15,726 nt of DNA from JBGSPL01 sp964511435 (GCA_964511435.1 CAZEFH010000014.1:1-15726), one strand, 5' to 3'; counted from the stretch's first letter, positions 1 through 5,831 are shown. Program-made: numbers and translations. Notes: generated by a model from the sequence alone, not told the origin.

Positions 1-1
1 G

Positions 2-31
2 CGCGGCGGCGGTGGTGGCGGTAGCTGGTAG
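2..31 (+). CDS. C-terminal end of a Gly-rich protein (partial)
   Basis: Only the last nine codons are in the window. In frame 2 they read Arg, six Gly, Ser, Trp and then a TAG stop at 29-31. A poly-Gly tail ending in Ser-Trp is common at the C-terminus of TPM-domain (YgcG-like) membrane proteins, where the tail follows the last membrane segment. That family link is from memory of such tails and cannot be proven from nine residues. The next gene starts 32 bases downstream. Confidence 0.5.
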   Translation, partial: RGGGGGGSW

Positions 32-63
32 ATAAAATTAATTAATTTAAAGGAAACAAAGTA

Positions 64-345
64 ATGAATATGGAAATGAATACACAAAGAACGTCGGTAG
101 ATCCAGAGACAGTAAGGGAAATAAATGAATCAAAGAGTCCAGTAACTGAAGAAAAATACGCTAAATATGAGTCAGTTTATCGTGATATGGTCTTAAACGG
201 AGCTCAGAGACAAGCAGAACTGGATATGATCGTTGACCAATTAATAGCGCTCGGGGAAAACGATGACCTCGAATCAACTTTTGCCAAAATTGAAGACAAA
301 GTTCTAACTGAAGCTGACGAACACAAGCCTGCCAAAGTGGCTTAA
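64..345 (+). CDS. Hypothetical protein, 93 aa, acidic and helical
   Basis: I do not recognise this family. The protein is 93 residues, soluble, rich in Glu, Asp and Lys, with no membrane segment, no cysteine and no obvious enzyme motif. It looks mostly alpha-helical, and the stretch around residues 28-80 alternates charged and hydrophobic residues as in a short helical bundle or coiled coil. The start at 64 is supported by AGGAAA at 51-56, eight bases upstream; ATGs at 70 and 76 are possible but worse spaced. The gene ends only 7 bases before the DUF2779 nuclease gene, which lacks its own clear Shine-Dalgarno sequence, so the two are probably translated from one message and could be functionally linked. 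Confidence 0.7.
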   Translation: MNMEMNTQRTSVDPETVREINESKSPVTEEKYAKYESVYRDMVLNGAQRQAELDMIVDQLIALGENDDLESTFAKIEDKVLTEADEHKPAKVA

Positions 346-352
346 TTTATAA

Positions 353-1843
353 ATGGGAAAGCACTACCTCTCCAAATCTGATTTCCTGAAGTACCAGACC
401 TGCCCTGGATATCTTTGGCTTTGGAAAAACAAACGGGAAGTTGTGCCAGTTGAAGAGGGCGAGGATGTAGAGCGCCGAATCGAGCAAGGTATTGAGGTAG
501 AAAACCTGGCTCGAACGCTAAAGCTATTTACCGGTGCTAAACTGGTAGAAGCTAGACTTGATGAAGCAAGGATTCAAACCGAAAAACTTATCGAAGTTGG
601 CACAGAAGTCATCTTTCAGGCTACGGTCTTTGCTGATGGCGGACTTCTTGCGATGGCTGACGTGTTAAAGAAAAACGAAGAGGGTAGCTGGGACATTTAC
701 GAAGTAAAGTCGACCACCGAAATAAAGAAGGAGCACGTGATGGACGCTGCTTTCCAACACGTAGCATTTGAACGCGCTGGCTATAACATCAGTAACGTGA
801 ACATCGTACACCTTAATAAAGACTACCGCCTCCATGGTAAAGTCGACCCCGAGGGTCTTTTCCTGGTGGAGAGTGCAGATGAGCAGATTGAGAAGGTGAA
901 GGCGGATGTCGAAGCCATGGTTACTGATGCCATAGACTATATTCATGGTCCCGATGAGCCCAAAACCTGTAACTGTAATCTAAATCCTAAGAGCAAGCAC
1001 TGTCCCACCTTCAAGTACTTCCACCCAGAAGTGCCAGAATACTCAATTTATAATCTACAAAGAGTCAGTGCTAAGAAAGTTAATTCCCTCGTGGATATGG
1101 ATATTTATGAAATTCCAGAGGTTCCAGACGACTTTGATCTTACCGAAAAGCAGCGTAATCAAGTGGTTGCTGCCAAAGTAGGGAAGGCACTTATTAACCG
1201 TGATGAAATCAAGAAGGAGCTAGCTAGTCTGAAGTTCCCACTATATTTTCTTGATTATGAGACTGTCAGTACCGCAGTACCAATATTTGAGGGAACCTGG
1301 CCATACCAACAAGTCTGCTTTCAGTACTCTCTTCACGTACTTCATGAACCGGGCGGAAGGCTTGAACACCATGAACACCTAGCACGCAAGAAAGATGGGC
1401 ACCCGATTCCTGGACTTTTGGCGCAAATGAAGGCAGACATCGGGCCAATCGGCAGCGTTATCGTCTGGAACAAGGGCTTTGAGATGGGTAGGAATAAGGA
1501 GATGGCTACCGACTATCCCGAGTATAAGGATTTTCTACTGGGGGTAAATGACCGCGTTTATGATCTGATGGAAATCTTCGCGAACCAGCATCATGTGCAT
1601 CCAGATTTCCATGGAAGTGTCTCGATCAAATACGTTTTGCCCGTACTGGTCCCGGAGCTAAGCTACAAAGCCCTCGAAGATATTCAAAACGGAGGTATCG
1701 CTACCTTGCGTTGGTTTGAAAGCGTGGCTAAGCCAATGACCGAAGAACGCCGCGAAAAAATCTACGCTAATCTGCTTAAATATTGCGAACTCGATACTCT
1801 GGCAATGTATGAAATATACAAACATCTTACATCTATTATTTGA
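353..1843 (+). CDS. RecB/Cas4-like nuclease fused to a DUF2779 DEDD-type exonuclease domain
   Basis: The 496-residue protein has two nuclease-like halves. In the N-terminal half a PD-(D/E)xK core is visible: Asp103 in ADVL, Glu117-Val-Lys119 and Gln135. Cys17 near the N-terminus plus Cys206, Cys208 and Cys217 after the core match the one-plus-three cysteine arrangement that holds the 4Fe-4S cluster in Cas4, AddB and Dna2. The C-terminal half fits DUF2779 and is RNase H/DEDD-like: Asp301 and Glu303 in LDYET, the NKGFE block at 373-377, Asp400 or Asp404, and YCELD ending in Asp481. The family resembles TM0106-type RecB proteins; its substrate is unknown to me, and DNA or RNA processing in repair or RNA turnover is inference. 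No good ribosome binding site precedes the start at 353, 7 bases after the upstream stop. It ends in UGA. Confidence 0.85.
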   Translation: MGKHYLSKSDFLKYQTCPGYLWLWKNKREVVPVEEGEDVERRIEQGIEVENLARTLKLFTGAKLVEARLDEARIQTEKLIEVGTEVIFQATVFADGGLLAMADVLKKNEEGSWDIYEVKSTTEIKKEHVMDAAFQHVAFERAGYNISNVNIVHLNKDYRLHGKVDPEGLFLVESADEQIEKVKADVEAMVTDAIDYIHGPDEPKTCNCNLNPKSKHCPTFKYFHPEVPEYSIYNLQRVSAKKVNSLVDMDIYEIPEVPDDFDLTEKQRNQVVAAKVGKALINRDEIKKELASLKFPLYFLDYETVSTAVPIFEGTWPYQQVCFQYSLHVLHEPGGRLEHHEHLARKKDGHPIPGLLAQMKADIGPIGSVIVWNKGFEMGRNKEMATDYPEYKDFLLGVNDRVYDLMEIFANQHHVHPDFHGSVSIKYVLPVLVPELSYKALEDIQNGGIATLRWFESVAKPMTEERREKIYANLLKYCELDTLAMYEIYKHLTSII

Positions 1844-1856
1844 GCGCTAGAGTAGT

Positions 1857-1862
1857 TATAAT
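1857..1862 (+). promoter_or_regulatory. Possible promoter -10 (TATAAT) for the desulforedoxin-murC unit
   Basis: A perfect TATAAT lies 23 bases before the ATG at 1886, followed by a good Shine-Dalgarno AAAGGAGA at 1872-1879. There is no convincing -35 at 17 bases upstream (TATTAT), and the preceding TG of an extended -10 is absent, so strength is uncertain. Confidence 0.4.
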
Positions 1863-1885
1863 AACAACCATAAAGGAGAACAGTA

Positions 1886-2014
1886 ATGTCAGTTACAAAC
1901 GAAGGTGATAAATACATCTGTGAGATTTGTGGGAATGAGGTCGTAGTGGCCAAGGTCGGCGGCGGAACACTTGTCTGTTGCGGCCAAGAAATGCAACTCA
2001 CTGAAGGAGAATAG
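1886..2014 (+). CDS. Desulforedoxin-like small iron protein, 42 aa
   Basis: This short gene encodes 42 residues with Cys12-x2-Cys15 and a vicinal Cys31-Cys32 pair followed by Gly, in the context GGGTLVCCGQEM. This is the desulforedoxin fold, found alone in Desulfovibrio desulforedoxin and as the N-terminal domain of desulfoferrodoxin/superoxide reductase, where four cysteines hold one Fe. No catalytic superoxide reductase domain follows; the frame stops at 2014. It is therefore probably a cytoplasmic one-electron carrier or metal-binding protein, with the partner unknown. A strong AAAGGAGA lies 6 bases before the ATG. The gene is followed after 3 bases by a small membrane protein gene and then murC, suggesting one transcript. 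Family identification is strong; role is inference. Confidence 0.88.
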   Translation: MSVTNEGDKYICEICGNEVVVAKVGGGTLVCCGQEMQLTEGE

Positions 2015-2017
2015 CGA

Positions 2018-2206
2018 ATGTTTCTAGGCCTACCATACGTTGCTTATGGTGGCATATTTCTGTTTATATTACTTATGGCACAAATTCTCATCGGAACTCA
2101 TGCTATAAAAGTAGATTTCAAGTATCATAAATTACTTGCCTGGATCATAATTATTTTCGCGGCAGTACATGGACTTCTTGGCTTCATTTATATTGTAGGA
2201 AAATAA
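2018..2206 (+). CDS. Small two-helix membrane protein with spaced histidines
   Basis: The 62-residue protein has two hydrophobic helices, roughly residues 8-27 and 39-60, joined by a short polar loop. His28 ends helix 1, His37 begins helix 2 and His51 lies inside it. The pattern H-K-x-x-A followed by His 14 residues after the first resembles histidine spacing in b-type cytochrome and ferric-reductase-like membrane helices, so a heme-binding half-bundle is possible but unproven. The start is well supported by AAGGAGA at 2004-2010 within the end of the desulforedoxin-like gene, and the stop overlaps the murC start by one base. The position between a redox protein and a peptidoglycan gene does not settle its role. 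I do not recognise a named family. Confidence 0.8.
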   Translation: MFLGLPYVAYGGIFLFILLMAQILIGTHAIKVDFKYHKLLAWIIIIFAAVHGLLGFIYIVGK

Positions 2207-3564
2207 TGAAAAAATATTATTTTATCGGAATAGGTGGCATTGGTATGTCTGGACTTGCAAAAATCCTTTTTACTGAAGGGAATACTGTTATTGGCTCAGA
2301 CAAGGTCCATGGTGAAGAAACCAAAGCACTAGAAGAGCTTGGAATCAAAGTTTATTTTGGTCAGGAGACTGCAAATGTGGATGAAACAATCGATGTTTTA
2401 GTTACCACATCCGCCATCAAGGAAGATAATCCCGATTTAGTACGGTCAAAGGAGCTCGACCTAAAAGTAATTACTCGCCCCGAACTTTTGAACGAAATAT
2501 TATCGCGCGGGAAGGGGGTTGCTATTACGGGTACACATGGTAAAACTACGGTTAGTAGCATGCTGTCAATGGCCATGATTGCCGCAGGCGTCAATCCGAC
2601 AGTCATTGTCGGAGCAGAGATTCCGGGAATCGGGACAAATGCCAGAAAGGGAAGTGGTGTCTACTCAGTCGCAGAGGTTTGTGAATATCAGAGAGCCTTT
2701 CTTGAAATCCATCCATATGGCGCAGTCATTACCAACGTCGACGCCGATCATCTAGACTGCTATAAGGACATTGATGACATTAAGGCAGCCTTTTCTCAGT
2801 TTGCTAGGCAGATTGATACCACTGGGTTTCTCGCATATTGCTATGACGACAAGAACACCCGCGAGGTGGCCTCGAACTATACTGGTACACTACTTAGCTA
2901 TGGCGAAAGTCAGAACGCGCAATATCAGATAAGACATATCGAGGTGTCTGGAGTAGATTCAACCTTCGAAATCATGAATAAGGATTCACTGGTCGGTAGA
3001 TTTAGTTTAAAAGTTCCCGGCAGACACAATATCTTAAACGCAGCTGGTGTAGTAGCTGTTTGTGACCACCTGGGACTAGATATGACAAAAATCGCTGATG
3101 CACTTGCATCATTTACTGGAGCCGATCGACGTTTTCAAATACTTGGAAACACAAAAGAAGCCATAATCATCGATGACTATGGGCATCATCCTACTGAGAT
3201 CCGCGCCACCCTGGCAGCAGCACGGGAACGCTACCCAATGAAGAAAATTATTGCTGTCTTCCAACCCCACCAGCACAGTCGGACCAAACTACTAATGAAT
3301 GACTTCGCCGAATCCTTCGGTGATGCCAATGAGGTGGTTCTGCCGGAAATATATGCAGTCCGAGATACAGCCGAAGACATCGCAAATGTTAGTTCGTCAC
3401 AAATTGCCAATATCATTAACGAAAAACATAGAGATAAGGCGATCTACTTTCACTCATTTGAAGAGGTAGTAGATTTTCTAAAATCGAAGCTTAACAAAGA
3501 AACAGTGGTTATTACTATAGGTGCCGGGCCAGTTAATGAGGTTGCAAAATTACTATTGAAATAG
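2206..3564 (+). CDS. murC: UDP-N-acetylmuramate--L-alanine ligase MurC
   Basis: MurC adds L-alanine to UDP-MurNAc with ATP, the first cytoplasmic step of peptidoglycan stem peptide synthesis. The 452-residue protein has the usual length and three Mur ligase domains. The N-terminal Rossmann motif GIGGIGMSGLA is at residues 8-18, the ATP-binding loop GTHGKTT at 109-115, a GRHNILNA motif begins the last part of the central domain, and DDYGHHPTEI at 323-332 is the MurC-specific C-terminal signature, followed by FQPHQHSRT. The central region reads VAEVCEYQRAF where many MurC proteins have a DESD-type sequence, which I take as a lineage variant. The ATG overlaps the upstream stop codon by one base (TAATG), implying translational coupling to the small membrane protein. 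The enzyme shows that this cell makes its own peptidoglycan. Confidence 0.95.
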   Translation: MKKYYFIGIGGIGMSGLAKILFTEGNTVIGSDKVHGEETKALEELGIKVYFGQETANVDETIDVLVTTSAIKEDNPDLVRSKELDLKVITRPELLNEILSRGKGVAITGTHGKTTVSSMLSMAMIAAGVNPTVIVGAEIPGIGTNARKGSGVYSVAEVCEYQRAFLEIHPYGAVITNVDADHLDCYKDIDDIKAAFSQFARQIDTTGFLAYCYDDKNTREVASNYTGTLLSYGESQNAQYQIRHIEVSGVDSTFEIMNKDSLVGRFSLKVPGRHNILNAAGVVAVCDHLGLDMTKIADALASFTGADRRFQILGNTKEAIIIDDYGHHPTEIRATLAAARERYPMKKIIAVFQPHQHSRTKLLMNDFAESFGDANEVVLPEIYAVRDTAEDIANVSSSQIANIINEKHRDKAIYFHSFEEVVDFLKSKLNKETVVITIGAGPVNEVAKLLLK

Positions 3565-3565
3565 T

Positions 3566-3592
3566 CTGTGGATAAATATAAGTTTTCCACAG
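3566..3592 (+). promoter_or_regulatory. Inverted pair of DnaA-box-like sites
   Basis: TGTGGATAA at 3567-3575 is the exact reverse complement of the DnaA box TTATCCACA, and TTTTCCACA at 3583-3591 fits the relaxed form TTWTNCACA. They face each other across 7 bases and together form a 10-base inverted repeat with one mismatch. It begins two bases after the murC stop, and no T-run follows, so it is not a good intrinsic terminator. Binding by DnaA or another dimeric regulator is inference. Confidence 0.4.
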
Positions 3593-3610
3593 CTGGCTAA
3601 AATATATCTA

Positions 3611-3639
3611 TTGACTTTGTCTTTTTATAGTTTCATTAT
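3611..3639 (+). promoter_or_regulatory. Possible promoter for the 42-aa ORF leader
   Basis: TTGACT at 3611-3616 (5 of 6 to the -35 consensus) and CATTAT at 3634-3639 (4 of 6 to the -10) are separated by 17 bases. Transcription would start near 3646 and give a leader of about 120 bases that contains a terminator-like hairpin. Confidence 0.45.
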
Positions 3640-3709
3640 ATGAGCTAAATACAATGAAAAGACAAATTATTTCTTTTCTAATTACCATGAATACCACATA
3701 CAAGATATG

Positions 3710-3737
3710 GGGAGAGTGCACGACTCTCTCTTTTTTT
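3710..3737 (+). terminator. Intrinsic terminator or attenuator hairpin
   Basis: GGGAGAGT at 3710-3717 pairs with ACTCTCTC at 3723-3730 (8 pairs, one G-U) around the 5-base loop GCACG, and seven T residues follow at 3731-3737. This is a textbook terminator shape. It could end the murC transcript, but it lies downstream of a plausible promoter and 29 bases before the next start codon, so it could act as an attenuator for the ORF at 3767. Confidence 0.72.
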
Positions 3738-3766
3738 ATGAAAAATCACTAGAGAAAGGAGGTGTA

Positions 3767-3895
3767 ATGGACATCGAAAGAGTGCGTGGACTAATCGTTC
3801 ACTATAAGAAGGGCTATCTCTCTGCCGAAGAACTCGTAGAGAAAATCGAAACGCTTATAGATAAGGAAAGTGAAATATCTTCAAGGAAAGAGTAG
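3767..3895 (+). CDS. Hypothetical protein, 42 aa, helical
   Basis: I do not recognise this family. The ATG at 3767 has one of the best ribosome binding sites in the window, AAAGGAGGTG at 3756-3764 with correct spacing, so I choose it over the in-frame ATG at 3707, which would place the terminator hairpin and its poly-T inside the coding sequence. The 42-residue product is charged, with no cysteine and no membrane segment, and the middle (KGYLSAEELVEKIETLI) looks like an amphipathic helix. It is followed after about 25 bases by the trxB promoter, so it appears to be a single-gene unit. The strong translation signal downstream of a terminator-like hairpin suggests that transcription read-through is what controls it, which is inference. 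Confidence 0.6.
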   Translation: MDIERVRGLIVHYKKGYLSAEELVEKIETLIDKESEISSRKE

Positions 3896-3916
3896 TTTAG
3901 TTATTCTCCGGGGCTA

Positions 3917-3925
3917 TGCTAGAAT
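3917..3925 (+). promoter_or_regulatory. Extended -10 promoter of trxB
   Basis: TGCTAGAAT (TG plus TAGAAT, 5 of 6 to TATAAT) would start transcription near 3932, 20 bases before the trxB ATG, with AGGAGA at 3941-3946 as ribosome binding site. The -35 is poor. The -10 sits in the centre of an imperfect inverted repeat, GCTATGC at 3913-3919 against GGTATAGC at 3926-3933. Confidence 0.5.
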
Positions 3926-3951
3926 GGTATAGCAGCTAAGAGGAGAATAAT

Positions 3952-4857
3952 ATGTATGATTTAATAATCGTCGGTGCTGGACCAGCCGCTATGTCAGCTG
4001 CGGTCTACGCTGCCAGATACAAAATGAAAGTCGCCATGGTAGGTAAATTACCTGGCGGATATGTCAATGAGGCTCATCTAGTTGAAAACTGGCTTGGAGA
4101 GAAATCAATTCCTGGCCCCGAACTAGTCCAGAAGTTTATGGACCATGTAAAGAACCTAGCAATCGATTTTTTTCCGACAGAGACACGGGGGATAGTTAAC
4201 AATAAGGAGAAGGGGTTTACGGTAGTCAAGGAGGGCGAAAACCTCGATGGTGAACGCCTAATTTTGGCTATCGGTACCGAACGTAATAAGCTCGGGATCA
4301 AAGGTGAAGATCAGTTCCTGGGCAAAGGGGTTTCGTACTGCACTACCTGTGATGCATTCTTCTTTCGTAATAGACCTGTGGCAATCATCGGTGGATCTGA
4401 CAGTGCCTGTACTGGCGCACTAATGCTTGCGGACATCGCTAGCAAAGTCTATCTGGTATATCGACAAGGTGAACTTCGGGCGGAACCGTCGTGGGTGGAG
4501 GACGTCAAGAAAAACAAAAATATTGAACTGATATTAAATACAAACCCCTCTGAAATTGTTGGCGATAACCTAGTCAAGGGACTTGTGCTTGATAATGGAC
4601 AGACGCTTGATGTAGAAGGTGTCTTTGTAGAAATAGGAACCACTCCAGGGAAGGCTATCGTTAGTCAGCTTGGCGTTGAGACGGACGAAAAGGGCTATAT
4701 GAAGGTAGCAGATGATCAGTCTACAAATGTTGCGAAAGTTTGGGCCGCAGGAGATATTACAACCAAAAACAACAAGCTGAAACAGATAATAGTCGCTGCT
4801 GCCGAGGGAGCCGTAGCCACTTACGGCGCCTATCTCGATAAAAAATCTTCCAAGTAA
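3952..4857 (+). CDS. trxB: Thioredoxin reductase-like flavoprotein TrxB
   Basis: The 301-residue protein has the low-molecular-weight thioredoxin reductase architecture. The N-terminal FAD-binding motif is GAGPAAMSAAVYAAR near residues 8-22. The redox-active disulfide is Cys130-Thr-Thr-Cys133 followed by Asp, and the second dinucleotide-binding motif GGSDSACTGAL follows at about 145. The C-terminal FAD motif is WAAGDIT, then NNKLKQIIVAAAEGA. FAD would pass electrons from a reduced pyridine nucleotide to thioredoxin or a similar partner in the cytoplasm. The HRRxxxR motif that binds the 2'-phosphate of NADPH is here Tyr170-Arg-Gln-Gly-Glu-Leu-Arg176, so cofactor choice may differ from E. coli TrxB. 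No thioredoxin gene is adjacent. It has its own promoter and ribosome binding site, and a weak hairpin follows the stop. Confidence 0.9.
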   Translation: MYDLIIVGAGPAAMSAAVYAARYKMKVAMVGKLPGGYVNEAHLVENWLGEKSIPGPELVQKFMDHVKNLAIDFFPTETRGIVNNKEKGFTVVKEGENLDGERLILAIGTERNKLGIKGEDQFLGKGVSYCTTCDAFFFRNRPVAIIGGSDSACTGALMLADIASKVYLVYRQGELRAEPSWVEDVKKNKNIELILNTNPSEIVGDNLVKGLVLDNGQTLDVEGVFVEIGTTPGKAIVSQLGVETDEKGYMKVADDQSTNVAKVWAAGDITTKNNKLKQIIVAAAEGAVATYGAYLDKKSSK

Positions 4858-4884
4858 CTTTTTGTTTATTTGAAAGCAAAAAGT
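4857..4884 (+). terminator. AT-rich hairpin after trxB
   Basis: ACTTTTTGTTT at 4857-4867 pairs with AAGCAAAAAGT at 4874-4884 (11 pairs, one G-U) around a 6-base loop. It begins at the last base of the trxB stop codon. No T-run follows on the plus strand, so termination would be weak. Confidence 0.35.
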
Positions 4885-4929
4885 CTTATCAATACCAGTA
4901 ATTGAGCACGACTTATTCACAATTTGTGC

Positions 4930-4960
4930 TTGACAAGCGAAGAGCCATGGTTCAGATTAT
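4930..4960 (+). promoter_or_regulatory. Promoter of the DUF5679 gene
   Basis: A perfect -35 TTGACA lies at 4930-4935. The best nearby -10 is GATTAT at 4955-4960 (4 of 6, spacer 19), so the exact -10 is uncertain. A DnaA-box-like TTATTCACA at 4913-4921 lies just upstream. Confidence 0.5.
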
Positions 4961-5009
4961 AGCTGTAGCCAATTGGCAACAAATCCCCTAAGGAAGGAGG
5001 TGGAGTAGA

Positions 5010-5153
5010 ATGGCAACTGTAGGTTATTGTGTTAAATGCAAAGCTAAACAGGAAATGAAGGGCGAAGAGAAGATCACCATGAAGAATGGTCGTCCAGCAA
5101 CTAAGGGTACTTGTCCTGTTTGCGGAACTAAGATGTTCAAGATTGGTGCATAG
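5010..5153 (+). CDS. DUF5679 zinc-ribbon protein, 47 aa
   Basis: The 47-residue product has CVKC at residues 7-10 and CPVC at 35-38, a four-cysteine zinc ribbon, and the stretch EKITMKNGRPATKGTCPVCG typical of DUF5679 as I remember the family. Such proteins are common in Patescibacteria and resemble zinc-ribbon modules appended to topoisomerases and other nucleic-acid proteins, so nucleic-acid or protein binding is a reasonable guess; the function is unknown. It has an unusually long Shine-Dalgarno sequence, AAGGAAGGAGGTGG at 4990-5003, and an independent promoter with a perfect TTGACA, which suggests high expression. It is monocistronic: a hairpin follows 19 bases after the stop. Confidence 0.9.
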   Translation: MATVGYCVKCKAKQEMKGEEKITMKNGRPATKGTCPVCGTKMFKIGA

Positions 5154-5172
5154 TCACTTTTCTACTATTTAT

Positions 5173-5204
5173 AAATAGCTCCTTGACTTGTCTGGGGGCT
5201 ATTT
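5173..5204 (+). terminator. Hairpin terminator after the DUF5679 gene
   Basis: AAATAGCTCC at 5173-5182 pairs with GGGGCTATTT at 5195-5204 (10 pairs, one G-U) with a 12-base loop, followed by the short tract AATTTG. It lies just before the -10 of the next gene, so it also separates two transcription units. Confidence 0.6.
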
Positions 5205-5210
5205 AATTTG

Positions 5211-5219
5211 TGGTAAAAT
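5211..5219 (+). promoter_or_regulatory. Extended -10 promoter of the 139-aa gene
   Basis: TGGTAAAAT fits the extended -10 seen repeatedly in this window. Transcription would start near 5226, so the leader would be about 15 bases and consist mostly of the ribosome binding site AAAGGAGA at 5225-5232. TTGACT at 5183-5188 is too far away (25 bases) to be its -35. Confidence 0.5.
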
Positions 5220-5240
5220 GGATGAAAGGAGACTAATAAC

Positions 5241-5660
5241 ATGAGTGAGTTTGAGACTAACCCAGAAGCAATGAAGGCAGAACTTGCCGGTATTTACACC
5301 GAACTCGAAGCATTAGAGACTAAGCTTGGTGAAGTACAAGATGGAATCTTGGAAGACTATGGGAACGAAGGTATAGTAAAAGAAATTCGTGATAAGCAAA
5401 ATCAACTCAAAGTAAGGGCATATCAACTACACCTTGTACTAAGTGATTATGAAGGAATAGAAGATACTTTACGTAGAGTAATAGAACTGGACTTAGAATT
5501 TGCCGAAATAACTGAAATGCCAGTCTATAGAGAAACGGTTGGCGATGAAGCATTTGTACTCGAAATGACTGATTTTAGTAGCCTAGACCCAAGAGTGCAG
5601 GAAATATTCAGGCAATTAACAGAGGAATACGGCCTTCATACTTTTGAAGACGAAGAATAA
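5241..5660 (+). CDS. Hypothetical acidic coiled-coil protein, 139 aa
   Basis: I do not recognise a named family. The 139-residue protein is strongly acidic. Residues 9-70 have heptad-like spacing of Leu, Ile and Ala with many Glu and Lys, consistent with a helical hairpin or coiled coil, and the second half (about 75-139) looks like a smaller mixed domain ending in the acidic tail EDEE. There are no cysteines, membrane segments or catalytic motifs. The start is well supported by AAAGGAGA 8 bases upstream, and the gene has its own extended -10 promoter. It ends just before the tRNA-Glu promoter and is therefore probably a single-gene unit. Confidence 0.7.
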   Translation: MSEFETNPEAMKAELAGIYTELEALETKLGEVQDGILEDYGNEGIVKEIRDKQNQLKVRAYQLHLVLSDYEGIEDTLRRVIELDLEFAEITEMPVYRETVGDEAFVLEMTDFSSLDPRVQEIFRQLTEEYGLHTFEDEE

Positions 5661-5662
5661 TC

Positions 5663-5691
5663 TTGAGACAGCTAGTAAAAACTGCTATAAT
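5663..5691 (+). promoter_or_regulatory. Promoter of tRNA-Glu
   Basis: TTGAGA at 5663-5668, a 17-base spacer and a perfect TATAAT at 5686-5691 with the TG extension at 5683-5684 make this the best promoter in the window. Transcription would start near 5698, giving a short 5' leader to the tRNA at 5725. Confidence 0.8.
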
Positions 5692-5724
5692 CTTACGGTC
5701 GAAATAACTCTTCGACACCGACGT

Positions 5725-5799
5725 GGTCTCATCGTCTAGCGGTTAGGACGCCTCCCTCTCACGGAGGTAACAGGGGTTCGATTCCCCTTGAGACTGCCA
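5725..5799 (+). tRNA. tRNA-Glu (anticodon CUC)
   Basis: A full cloverleaf can be drawn. The acceptor is 5725-5731 with 5789-5795, where G1 pairs with U72 as a wobble. The D arm is GUC/GAC at 5734-5736 and 5747-5749. The anticodon stem CCTCC/GGAGG is at 5751-5755 and 5763-5767 with loop CTCTCAC, anticodon CUC at 5758-5760. The T arm AGGGG/CCCCT encloses TTCGATT at 5777-5783. The discriminator is G5796 and the CCA end is encoded at 5797-5799. The sequence closely resembles bacterial tRNA-Glu. The G1-U72 wobble is unusual, since most tRNA-Glu genes have a Watson-Crick pair there. Confidence 0.96.
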
Positions 5800-5804
5800 G
5801 TAAC

Positions 5805-5831
5805 AATCTCAGCAATTTGGCTGGGATTTTT
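5805..5831 (+). terminator. Terminator of tRNA-Glu
   Basis: AATCTCAGC at 5805-5813 pairs with GCTGGGATT at 5820-5828 (9 pairs, one G-U) with a 6-base loop, and T residues run to 5831. It begins 5 bases after the tRNA CCA end. Confidence 0.8.

Noticed and set aside
665..946. Minus-strand open frame opposite the RecB-like domain
   Set aside because: It lies wholly within a gene with clear nuclease motifs, has no ribosome binding site and no recognisable motif; several similar minus-strand frames lie opposite murC, trxB, aspS and der and are rejected for the same reason.
1886..2014. Truncated superoxide reductase
   Set aside because: The frame ends cleanly at the length of free-standing desulforedoxin, and the next gene is unrelated, so there is no sign of a lost catalytic domain.
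3565..3660. Replication origin next to the DnaA boxes
   Set aside because: Only two boxes are present, and neither dnaA, dnaN nor rpmH is nearby.
3707..3766. N-terminal extension of the 42-aa ORF from ATG 3707
   Set aside because: It would code through the terminator hairpin and its poly-T, and the strong Shine-Dalgarno sequence at 3756-3764 points to ATG 3767.
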